Origin: Symsagittifera roscoffensis
Taxonomy: Eukaryota > Xenacoelomorpha > Acoela > Convolutidae
Length of the DNA: 64,000 nucleotides
Assembly (NCBI RefSeq): GCF_963678635.1
Contig: NC_087069.1
Span: forward strand, 17,208,660-17,272,659
Direction of reading: 5' to 3'
Both the position numbers and the translations under genes were made by a program. The notes under the pieces were generated by a model. The model was not told where the DNA came from and did no database searches. It was given only the letters and a program-made list of their open reading frames with translations. Of this stretch, positions 34,258 through 42,995 are shown piece after piece. Every line of letters starts with the position of its first letter. The first letter of the stretch is position 1.

Positions 34258-35172
34258 ATGAAGCAATTGCCGCTTAAAGCCGTTGAGACCTTTCAACCTA
34301 GTTTAAAAAGCCTAAAAACTGCTCTGGGTGAAAATTTAACCCAATATTTTGCTGATGTTAATGTAAAGTTAGAACCCTGCCCCGATTTGAATGAAAGCCC
34401 GTTTCGTTTTCCAATTTCTAATATATCCAAAGGGGCAATACTGGATGTCGGGGGTCCCGCAAACTTACTTCCCACGCCTAATAAGTCCAAAAAATATTCC
34501 CTGGAACAACTGCTGGATCTATGCAATATTCTCCATGTACCAAATGAGATTATTTTCGGCTCATGTGCCGGACCGTTTTGGGAAATGGGTAAAAATAGTG
34601 AAATGGTTGCGTGCAAAAAGTCAAGCTCAACCGAATCGGATTCGTTTTTGGGCTATGTCGACGAAAGCTCGGATGGTGCTAGATTCAAGTGTTCGAGTTC
34701 CAACAATTTCGGTCTTCTTGGCAATTTCTTTGTTTGCAGCGAAGAAGAGGAATCCACTATCTTGAGAATCAAAGCAAAAACTCGACTCACGAATGAAAAC
34801 TTTACAAACGCCATTCGTAACGTGATTTCTCAAAACTTTCCGAACCAGGTTGTCTCTCTTGGTGGCGTTTTTAGTGTAACTGGATCACAAACTAATTGTC
34901 ACGTGATGCCTGATTTTTCGCAGGAACCTCTGGAAAATGACAAAATGGTTCAAGATTGGCTAAATTTCTACGAGTTTGATGAGTCGATGACCTTTGCATC
35001 TGTGTTACACTCACATGATCCGGGGTTGAATTTGAGAATGGAGCATTCGCATGGGTATAATGAAGAGAGAAAACAATTAGGTCATTATCACTATGATCTG
35101 AACCCGGAAACTGTTGAATATGATGGTGTGTTTGCATTGGCTACTAAAGTCGTGAGAATTGACATGCCGTAA
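34258..35172 (+). CDS. C11orf54: C11orf54-type zinc ester hydrolase (DUF1907)
   Basis: A complete single-exon gene of 304 residues homologous to human C11orf54 (PTD012; 315 residues), a zinc enzyme with ester hydrolase activity on model substrates. Family motifs run from the N terminus: FADVNVKLEPCPDL (31-44), FPISNI, DVGGPANLLP (63-72), IIFGSCAGPF (98-107), LLGNFFVC, LGGVFSV (201-207), HVMPDF, then RMEHSHGYNEE and GHYHYD. By alignment with the human structure the zinc ligands are H263, H265 and H276, all present. The ATG fits the family start, and the C terminus at RIDMP is slightly shorter than in human. Vertebrate orthologues have introns; this copy has none, which may mean intron loss or a retrocopy. 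It is intact, so I treat it as functional. It starts 41 nt after the stop of the preceding candidate gene. Confidence 0.95.
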   Translation: MKQLPLKAVETFQPSLKSLKTALGENLTQYFADVNVKLEPCPDLNESPFRFPISNISKGAILDVGGPANLLPTPNKSKKYSLEQLLDLCNILHVPNEIIFGSCAGPFWEMGKNSEMVACKKSSSTESDSFLGYVDESSDGARFKCSSSNNFGLLGNFFVCSEEEESTILRIKAKTRLTNENFTNAIRNVISQNFPNQVVSLGGVFSVTGSQTNCHVMPDFSQEPLENDKMVQDWLNFYEFDESMTFASVLHSHDPGLNLRMEHSHGYNEERKQLGHYHYDLNPETVEYDGVFALATKVVRIDMP

Positions 35173-35290
35173 TGTAACAGTGACTAAAACCTAAAGTTTC
35201 AATTATGCGATGAATAAATGTTATTTTTTTTGCAATTAGTTTAAAAAAAAACAAATATGCAGCTGTTGTTGGCAAATACAATGGAAAACT
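35173..35290. other. C11orf54 3' region
   Basis: GATGAATAAATG at 35209-35220 gives an AATAAA about 40 nt after the stop codon and is the likely polyadenylation signal. Confidence 0.6.
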
Positions 35291-35463
35291 TGGCCCATGT
35301 AAACAATCTCCCCCTTAATAGACCACGTGAACTATGCCCTCCCTAAAATAAATGATAAATTCATGTTTCTATGCTCAAATCTGATTGGCTCAAAATATTG
35401 CTTTTAACCAAGAGAACAATCTCCACTTAAATCGATTTTTAGGGGAGATTGTTTACTTGGTCC
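35291..35463. mobile_element. Small inverted-repeat element (MITE-like)
   Basis: The left end contains GTAAACAATCTCCCC and the right end its reverse complement GGGGAGATTGTTTAC, within about 25-bp imperfect terminal inverted repeats. The copy is about 173 bp. No clear target duplication could be read. Confidence 0.6.
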
Positions 35464-36639
35464 GAAAACTGATACGCACTGGTCACGGGGTTACTTTTGA
35501 TCAACTACCTTTATTTTAAGTACAAACCTGTATATCATTTTCATTTTTGACTGACAGTTTCGGTTTCAGTATTTATCAAATATGGCTGCATTAAGTTATT
35601 CTAGAATTTTCTTTGATAGTGATTTGATATATGTATATATGTCAATCTAACTGAGTCATGGAATTTAACCTAATTTGTAAATTGATAGCAAACTGCTGTT
35701 TGTGGTGATGTATGATAATGGCAATTCTGTACAAATATTCACGCAATGTAAATTTGTTATCAATCTATGGTTACATTCTGTCTCCTAACTGTCGTTAGTT
35801 TAGTCTAAATTTAATTTAGTTCTAATTTTATATCATGTTTTAAAAGCTAGAATGGTTTATAGCTCAAAATCAGCTGCGCATGATAAAAAAATTGCTGTAA
35901 ACGCAATTATCAAATTGTTAAGTAAATTGCGGTTGTGCGACAGTTCGTACGAATCGCCAAAGGTGGCATTTTAAAATTTTCTAAAAGAGAATTTTCGTAT
36001 CTATCGACAATATATATCTCGGCATTTGAATACTGAATGGGGATTCGTATCAAGCTCGACATTTGTAACTAGTGGGCATTCGGCTCTGCTGCTTTTCTTT
36101 CGTCTTATCGCTACTCACACTAGCGAGCTTGCGAGAGTTAGTGCATTAGTACAAACCTTCTTTTTTTTCTAACCTAACTCGCAAATAAAGTGTTAATGGG
36201 AAGTGTTCACTTTTATAGAAATTTCACAGAACTGGAAATTGCATAGCATCTGGTCTCTGCTTTATTTGTGGCTAGTATTTGTCATTAATTGAGTGTCAGT
36301 GGCTGAGTGGTTAGTGTTTGCGCAGTTTCGCCTGTGTAAATGAACTGATTTTACACTTATTTTGATCTGAGTCGATGAACGTAGTCGATAAAGTTCGTGA
36401 TGATTTTCAGGAAAAGTCTATAAATTTGTTCAGGCTCAAATGTAACGTTTCGAAAATTGAATTGATTTAATTTCAATCAATTGTTCTGGAAATTCGAAGA
36501 GCTTTAAAAGCATCTATTTTTTTCTTGGAAGTTTGAAAGTTGATATATTTTTTCAAAAAATAAGTCAGTATTTTTGTTTTTGGGTTCATTGGCCCTTTTC
36601 AAATTGTTTGTTGGCTATGTTTCAAAATAAGGAATTTTT

Positions 36640-36860
36640 ACGATGAAGGAAAGGACTAATATACGAGCTGTTTAAGTCATCAGGTGGAATCGTTGTTGTA
36701 GCCCTGATTAAGACCTACATGCTTTTCTTGTGTTTATTTTCTGAGCTGGTTCATTTTGTATCAACCTCTCAAGGACCAAGAATGCATCATAGCGGGCCTC
36801 GATCCACTGACTTTCGACTGAGAGGCGGACAACTGAAACATATTCCCGTTGCTCCTCTGG
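36640..36860 (-). repeat. tRNA-derived SINE-like fragment
   Basis: Shares ATACGAGCTGTT, GACCTACATGC, TGAGCTGG and GGGCCTCGA-TCC.CTGAC with 49645-49815. On the minus strand the last block reads GGATCGAGGCCC (GATGTTCGAGGCCC in the other copy), close to a pol III B box. Two copies in the same orientation support a dispersed tRNA-derived family. Confidence 0.5.
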
Positions 36861-37094
36861 GTGTGCTAATAATAATAAGACATGCTAGCTTGCGATTTTT
36901 GTGTTATATTAAAAGTTGACTTTTTCCAATCCAACCGCATAAAGAAATGCTAATTTTGGTGTTTGTTTTTTGCTGCAGATTGTTGGCCGTTTGATTACCC
37001 TTGCAATAATTAAGTGTATTGCAATAGAGTACCATTGTTTTTCCCGCAAATAACTTGGACTCATCTGGACTCTTGGCGGTACCTGGGTTCATAA

Positions 37095-37190
37095 TGAATT
37101 TAAGTTTCTTAGTGTCGCCTGGACATAAAAAATATGCCTGAGGCGGCAAAGGTCCTGGGTTCGAATCTGACCGGGACCTTTTTTTTCCAA
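37095..37190 (+). repeat. tRNA-like SINE head
   Basis: GGTCCTGGGTTCGAATCTGACCGGGACC contains a perfect B-box core (GGTTCGAATC) and is followed by T8, a pol III terminator. No complete cloverleaf could be drawn, and a shared T-rich body follows, so a SINE is more likely than a functional tRNA gene. Confidence 0.5.
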
Positions 37191-38915
37191 GTGTGAAACA
37201 TTCGGGTTCAAAAGTTTTCCTCTTAATATTTGTGTGCTAAGTTTTGTCGGCTTAGTTGCCACATCTAAGAATCGCTTGTTTTTCCTGTAAACAATTTTCA
37301 CTGTAGATACTACTAGTGATTTAGCGTTTTAAAAATCCGGCAGAATCGAAAATTGTTTTTTTTTACATTGGTTTTAGTTTCACCAGACTCGATTGCTTAA
37401 AATTTCGATTGTTTTCAGTTTCTTGTCTTTTCTTCGGCTTAATGGGTTCCGGCTAATTTTATCTCGACTTCGTGGCATCCTATTTTGCCGTCTGATGAAC
37501 AAAAAAAGTTTTCGTAAGCGTGTGTCTGAGGGAAAGGGGGACTCAAAATTTTTTTATTTTCAAGAATTTTCTGATTTTTTTCGGCATGAAGGGTTTCTAC
37601 TCAGGTCTTTTCGGCCTTGTTGCCGTTTGTTAAGTTTTCTTTCGATAATAATTTTGCCTTCTATCGGCTGGGCTTGTTTTTTAAAAACTATCTTCATTCA
37701 TTCTGATAGGTCTCGTTGTAAGTACAGTTTTAAGACAATCGGTATTATTTTTTTTGCCGATGATTTTTCTGCTTTTTTGTTTTCGATTAAGTGTTCGGTT
37801 TACATATCCGAATTGTGTTTACCACTTTGATTCAGTACATCTTTGGATTTCGTGGATACTAATTGGGCAATGCATGTTTTTTTTTCTAATAAAATTTTGC
37901 CGAACAGTTTTGGTTGATTTTCAGCTGATTAATAATCGGCTTTAGTTCGGTTGGCTTATTTACATAACGTTTTGTTTCCTACAAATTTGCGATATTTTTT
38001 ATAAAGTCGTTAATACTCTGACCCCAAACTTAAGTTTTCGAATGCTCATATTCAACCTTACTTGGAACTTTGTGAGTTTATAGTTTGGAAAAATTTGTGA
38101 ATTTAAAGTTTTGCTTTCTTTATTTAGATTCTGGTGTCCATTTACTTTCATTTGGCTGCATTTTCTCGCTTAATATCATGAACCAAACTGCAAATAATTA
38201 AATTTACAAAAGAAGGGTTCCTTGATGGGGAGTTTGACAATTAATACAAAGTTCGGATCATTTTAAAAACATTTAGCAATGTATGATACATAATTTAAAA
38301 GAAATCAGACGAAACAGGGTTTTTTCATGAAATTGGCAATTCTGCTTATAAAAAATTAAGGTATGTCAATGTTTTGTCTTATATAATTATTCAGTTATTT
38401 TATTGAGCTATCAGTTAATGCTTAAGAAGTAATTGTAATAAGAAGTTCTGTATTCGATCACCATGTACTCACCATGGAATTTTTGCAAAATTTGAATAAG
38501 GTAATTTTTACGAGTCGAGATGCCTTGTATGTTTTAATCGCAGACTGCGTGGTTTTGTCAGACTCCAAATTAATTATGTTTTGAATAAATGTTCAAGCGC
38601 CACTCTTTCTTGAACCACCTACCATCGTATAATTTATAGTCTCTTGCTCATGTTGAGCAAAATCAATGTTTTTTTTTGAAGTGCATTAAAGATTACAAGT
38701 GTTTTTGAAATCAGTTTCCGAGAACAGACTTCGCACACTAGCTGAATGATGCATAATGAATTATTACAGAATAAAGAGAAGTTGGATTCATCAGTCCGGT
38801 TAAGCTCTACGTTCAAGCACAATCTCTCACACGAGATGATTTATTAGTTACATAATAATGGATGTTTAGTGAGCTTTTACATAATATTTTTAAACATAAT
38901 GTTAAGAAATTAAGT

Positions 38916-39092
38916 TCAGTGTCCGAGCACGATCTTTTTGAACTCGTCGAAGTCAATGGTTCCGTTGCCGTCGTGGTCGGCCTCCTTCATGATGGAGTCG
39001 ATGTCTTCGTCCGACAACACCTCCCCCAAGTTCTTCATCGCCACCTTCAGCTCATCCCGCGTGATCACTCTGTCCCCGTCGTGATCGAACTC
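38916..39092 (-). CDS. Calmodulin-like protein, exon 3 (EF-hands 3 and 4)
   Basis: Final exon, phase 0, after an AGCAG acceptor. It encodes residues 91-148. EF-hand 3 loop is DHDGDRVITRDE (93-104), with arginine where glycine is usual at position 6. EF-hand 4 loop is DHDGNGTIDFDE (129-140), fully canonical. The end FKKIVLGH replaces the calmodulin FVQMMTAK. Coding GC is much higher than in the flanking introns. Intron 2 (39093-40841) is full of repeats. Confidence 0.9.
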   Translation of the reverse strand, partial: EFDHDGDRVITRDELKVAMKNLGEVLSDEDIDSIMKEADHDGNGTIDFDEFKKIVLGH

Positions 39093-39130
39093 CTGCTCAT
39101 TTTTTTAAATTCAGAGATAGGTTAAATTAA

Positions 39131-40712
39131 CAAAGGATAGCTGGTTGCTGTGCAATGGGCACAGTATGTTCCGACCACGGTATTTTGAAAAAAAAACTAA
39201 AAATGAGGAAAAATTAAAAATAAAATCGCAAAATATTTTTTTACAAGTTTTTTGTATATTCAAATTCTGGAATCTTTGTCTAATTTAGAAGAAAATTGAA
39301 TATATTCAGACCATTTTATAAAATATTTTTAGAATACGAATCACGGTTAATAGGGTGTTAAGATGATGCCGCAGTTAACGGCCTACAAGATTTTTTTGAG
39401 GTAGTTATTAAAGGTGGCTGGGGAAAAACTAAAATTGGACCGTACGCAAAAGTTTTTTTACACTTTTTTACACTTGCAAAGCGAAGTGTATTATTACGAA
39501 CATCCTTTTTTCCAACCTAAGTCGCGAATAAAAGTGTTACTTTTGCTGGCACTATTGAATCGGTAGGCTGCGGTAGCAGTATAATATCATATGTGCTTTG
39601 ACCTTTGATGAGGAAAAAGTTAACACAGCTCATGCATTTTTATTTCATCAAATGAACCGAAATAAAATTATTGGTTTCAAACAGCAGTACAATGATAAAA
39701 AGCTCGATTTCAGAAATTTATCTCAATTTCAACTCAATATGTTTCGCAATTTTTTTGAAATGCATAATTTGGCTTTATGCTTTCCTATTTATTACATGCA
39801 AAATTGTGTCTTATTGTATTTGGTGCTAATTTTGCCGCATCGAATTGGCAATTTAATAGCATATGTACCTGTCTTATTGGTGGCTAATTTTTTGGGGGGG
39901 TTTAAACATTCGTGGCTGAGTGGTTAGAGCATGAGAGTCGTATTTGCTACGTCGCAGATTGGAATCCCACGCGTAGCCGAGTTTTTGCCAATTCGATGCT
40001 GATTTCTACTTTTTCTTATTTCACTTGATAGAGTGCCTTTTGGTCGTAATATCGCAAGTGTTTGCCAAGCGCAGCTTTCCCTCTGTAAATTTGTTGGGAA
40101 CAACAAGTAGGTCAAGAAATGTTTCTTTTAAAATGATAGAAACAATTTTTTAAGATACTTCACGAATATCATATTACAATCCAGGTTTGTAAACAAGTTA
40201 TGAAGTATTATCCTGCAGAACTGTTTTTTTTTTCAGGCCAAATTAAATATCGATATTAAAACTACAGTTGCCAATTGCTTCTCACATGAGTGCAAAATTC
40301 GAGTTAACGCACCAGCATGCCTAGTAGGCTGCAATGTAATTTGTTTGCGCAAAATAAGGCTTTTTAATGAAATAGAACATAAGTATGAAAAGATATATTT
40401 TTCCCTTTGCAAAATGAAAATTTTTTAGCATAAATGACCCATTTTATGTAACGAACGTTACTTGCTCGATCGCTTTACTCGCTCGAAATTAGGCTAAAAT
40501 TAAAGATTTCAAACCGATTTTCCTCGACTTTGGGAGCACTTTTTGAACTTAATATGTTAGAATCACGACTAAAAAGTCTTTAATCTGATATATCACTCGA
40601 TCCATTCTGTTGAGTATTTGTAGTACCTGATTTTTTGGAAAACAAGAATTAACTAAAAATCACCCGAATACAAAGTTCCTCCCCATTTTCAATGGTCGGA
40701 ACAAAAAATACC
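39131..40712 (+). repeat. Dispersed hairpin repeat, copy inside calmodulin-like intron 2
   Basis: Begins GGTTGCTGTGCAATGGGCACAG (stem CTGTGC / GCACAG), then TGTTCCGACCA; ends with the GATATATCACTCGAT body at 40443-40700 and TGGTCGGAACA. These ends are mutual reverse complements. It contains the tRNA-like segment at 39903 and is longer than the 13-kb copy. Confidence 0.5.
39903..39985 (+). repeat. tRNA(Ser)-like SINE segment
   Basis: CGTGGCTGAGTGGTTAGAGC is a strong A-box/D-arm match of serine-tRNA type, followed about 45 bp later by GATTGGAATCCC, a mutated B box. A matching A-box fragment, GTGGCTGAGTGGTTAG, lies at 36301. The acceptor stem does not pair, so this is not a functional tRNA. Confidence 0.55.
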
Positions 40713-40841
40713 ATCCCTTGAAAAAGTGGGATTATGGGAGTATAAAAAAGAAGTATAACATTTGAGAGAGGTTGCAAAAAGTACTGTATGGTAGCGTTAG
40801 AATGTGTGATGGAATTAACATGTGATGGTATGATATCTAAC

Positions 40842-40936
40842 CTTGAATGCGTCTTCTAGGTCCTGGTCAGTGATCTCCGGGTGCATCTTCTTCTTCATGA
40901 AGGCCAGGAAGTGCTCGAAGTCGCAGAATTGATTCC
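40842..40936 (-). CDS. Calmodulin-like protein, exon 2 (EF-hand 2 remnant, central helix)
   Basis: A 95-bp exon between TTTAAG and AAG|GTTAGA joins exon 1 in phase 1 and exon 3 in phase 0. It encodes NQFCDFEHFLAFMKKKMHPE and then ITDQDLEDAFK. By alignment with calmodulin, the EF-hand 2 loop (ASNGNQFCDFEH, residues 56-67) has lost both the first aspartate and the last glutamate, so it should not bind calcium. The helix linking the lobes is preserved. Confidence 0.9.
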
Positions 40937-41507
40937 CTTAAACAATCAAAATCCAAAAACTAAAATCCTAATTCTCGAAACTAAAACAATCAAAATCCAA
41001 ATTCCTAGAATCCAAAAAATAGATATATAGAACCAAAGTTTAATTTGTAGGGTGCAACAAACAGGCAGAGAAAAATTGAAAGCAGTAAAAAAATGCATTT
41101 TAGTTTCTATTTTTGTAATTTGATAGAATAAGTAAAGACATCCTAGATTTGTAGTTGATTGACATTTCGATTTAAAGCACAAACGCTTATTGCAATTACC
41201 AAAAAGCTCTCCTTTTTATAGTTAATGCTGAGTTTTTGGCAATATCGTTGACCTTGAGCAATTTAATGGGTCAAAAACTGTATAGCATTTTAGGTTAATT
41301 AGTTTTTTTTAAATTGTACGTGGGGAAATCAGTTAAACACAGAAATCCGATGTAAAAATGTGCAGTTTTAGAATAATTAACTTCGTTCAGATTCTCTGAC
41401 CGAACAGATATTGCCAACCATTTGGCGTTAACTATAAATAAGATAAAGCGGGTTGTTGAAAAGGAGGTCCGAAAGTTGTTATATTTGAAGATTTGAACTT
41501 GACTGAC

Positions 41508-41682
41508 CGTTGGATGCCTGCTGGATGAGATGTTCCGCATACTCCAGTGTGATATCCTCCCCTATTGCCTTTTCCATCACCGCCTTCAACTCACACGCTG
41601 TCAGTTGTCCATCTTTGTTCTGGTCGAAGTGTTCGAACACCTCCCTCAATTCTGCTATTGTGTCGTCCGACATAGAAGACAT
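41508..41682 (-). CDS. Calmodulin-like four-EF-hand protein, exon 1
   Basis: Calcium sensors of this family bind targets through two lobes, each with two EF-hands. Exons 41682-41508, 40936-40842 and 39092-38916 give 148 residues, one fewer than calmodulin, and align along the whole length with no gaps of note. Exon 1 encodes residues 1-58 with EF-hand 1 loop DQNKDGQLTACE (20-31), canonical, and ends AACG|GTCAGT in phase 1. Similarity to calmodulin is moderate, and site II is lost, so this is a divergent calmodulin-like or troponin-C-like protein and I give no symbol. The start MSSMSDDTIAEL corresponds to the calmodulin start. CCAAT boxes lie upstream. Confidence 0.93.
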
Positions 41683-41722
41683 AGATGGGACAGATACACT
41701 GTAAGATACACTGCGAGATCTG

Positions 41723-41893
41723 ATTGGACAGATTGAAACGAATGATTCTGATTGGTTGAATTTTATCGATAGCTTCGTGGACTCTGATTAGAAAATATCT
41801 GAAATGAAAGAATTGATATTTTGTTCAAGACTCAGAAAAGATGCGGTTCGCTGTATTCTGATTAGACAGGTTCAAACAAATGATTCTGATTGG
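41723..41893 (-). promoter_or_regulatory. CCAAT-box cluster upstream of the calmodulin-like gene
   Basis: Read on the gene's strand, CCAATCAGA motifs occur at 41727-41723, 41755-41751 and 41893-41889, about 40, 70 and 210 bases upstream of the ATG. They lie in repeated local sequence (GATTCTGATTGGTT). CCAAT is the NF-Y site, commonly 60-100 bp from a start site. No TATA box was noted. Confidence 0.45.
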
Positions 41894-42278
41894 TTAAAGT
41901 TTATCGAATCTGATCAGTTAAAGTTAATCGATTGCGTTGGTCATGAAGGACTTTGTACGGCTGCACTGAGCAGAATGGTCCAAGAGCTCTAGAACGGGTC
42001 AAAGGCAGATTGAATTAATTAACTGAAGCTAAAATTTGCAGACCAACTTTTAGCCCGCTATTTGGTGTTTGCTGTGGTTCCTAATTGTGTGAAACATTTC
42101 ATATAAGAGTCCCACACCGTTAACAAACGGCCTTTTGCTTGCTAAAGCGTAGCCAAAAAAGAACAGTGATTATGTTTTCTAGATTGTGTATCCTTGAGAA
42201 GAAAAAAAAGAGTTGTCCAATTCGTCTAATATTGTGAGAGCTATCTAGTTATTTGCCCCGCCCAAAACAATACTTGGA
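41894..42278. other. No recognisable feature
   Basis: AT-rich intergenic sequence between the calmodulin-like promoter and the LINE fragment. Confidence 0.4.
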
Positions 42279-42995
42279 TTGAATTTCGCGGACGAAGAAT
42301 TTAAATCACAATTAGTTAAATCATTAAAGATTAAGTGCCAAAGATGGAACATAAATATCACAAAAGTTTCCAAAACAACAGCAAGTAGCATTTCTCTACT
42401 AAAAAAACTCTTTGGAGAATCAATATCAAATCATACCAAATTAGCAAGCGTCTTAAAATACAAGTTTTCGGCACTAGGCTGTCTCTTTGACAAAAAACAA
42501 AGTGACCAACCTCCTTTAGGGAATGATATATCTTATTCCGAAAAAACTCCCATTTTGGATCTATCGTCACTACCGTTGAATGCAAAAAAGTATCGCTTAA
42601 TCTTATTGCAAAAAAAACACCGAAGGTCTGATCTTCCAGCGTGTGCTATGAAAGATGGTTGCAAAGAAGTTAACACACATCCACATTCCTTTTGAATGAG
42701 TTTTTGTGAAACACTACATCCTGGGCTACGCAAAAAAGCATATGTTAGCCCAATATATGAAAAAGATGACCCAGAAGACCCTGAAAACTACAGATTTTAT
42801 TCAATAACCGGAGCACCAAATAATGTTTTTGAAAAAATTTTATTTAAACAAATAAATGAGTATCTACTATCCCGCAATCTACTGAGCAGCACACAATTTG
42901 GGTTTCGGTGGTCTTATTCAACCATTGACGTTATCCTATTTTGTACAGAATATTTTAGAAAAGCGACTGATACGAACAATCACGCTGCTTGCTAA
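42279..42995 (+). pseudogene. LINE reverse transcriptase fragment with one in-frame stop
   Basis: A single frame is open from 42279 to 42995 except for one TGA at 42693-42695. The first part (138 codons) is the region between endonuclease and RT. The second part contains LRKKAYVSPIYEKDDPEDPENYR, the I.G...VFEKILFKQI block and LSSTQFGFR.SYSTID, the classic fingers-palm entry of jockey/CR1-like RTs. The sequence ends before the catalytic motifs. One mutated residue in each conserved block and the single stop suggest a fairly young truncated copy, distinct from the two older LINE fragments in the window. Confidence 0.85.

Larger units (their letters stand above)
35464..38915. other. Repeat-rich intergenic DNA
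   Basis: No gene is supported. It contains a tRNA-like A-box fragment (36297-36330), a minus-strand tRNA-like segment (36640-36860), a plus-strand tRNA-like segment (37095-37190), and a modular T-rich repeat to about 37700 that shares blocks with 4855-4990, 15330-15410 and 16800-16860. ORFs such as 37393-37830 are repeat-derived. Confidence 0.5.

Noticed and set aside
39598-39927. 109-residue plus-strand ORF as a gene
   Set aside because: No ATG at its start, runs into a tRNA-like repeat, lies in an intron-located repeat on the opposite strand, and matches no family.
39903-39985. Functional serine tRNA gene
   Set aside because: The A box is excellent, but the B box is mutated and the acceptor stem cannot pair; it is better explained as a SINE head.
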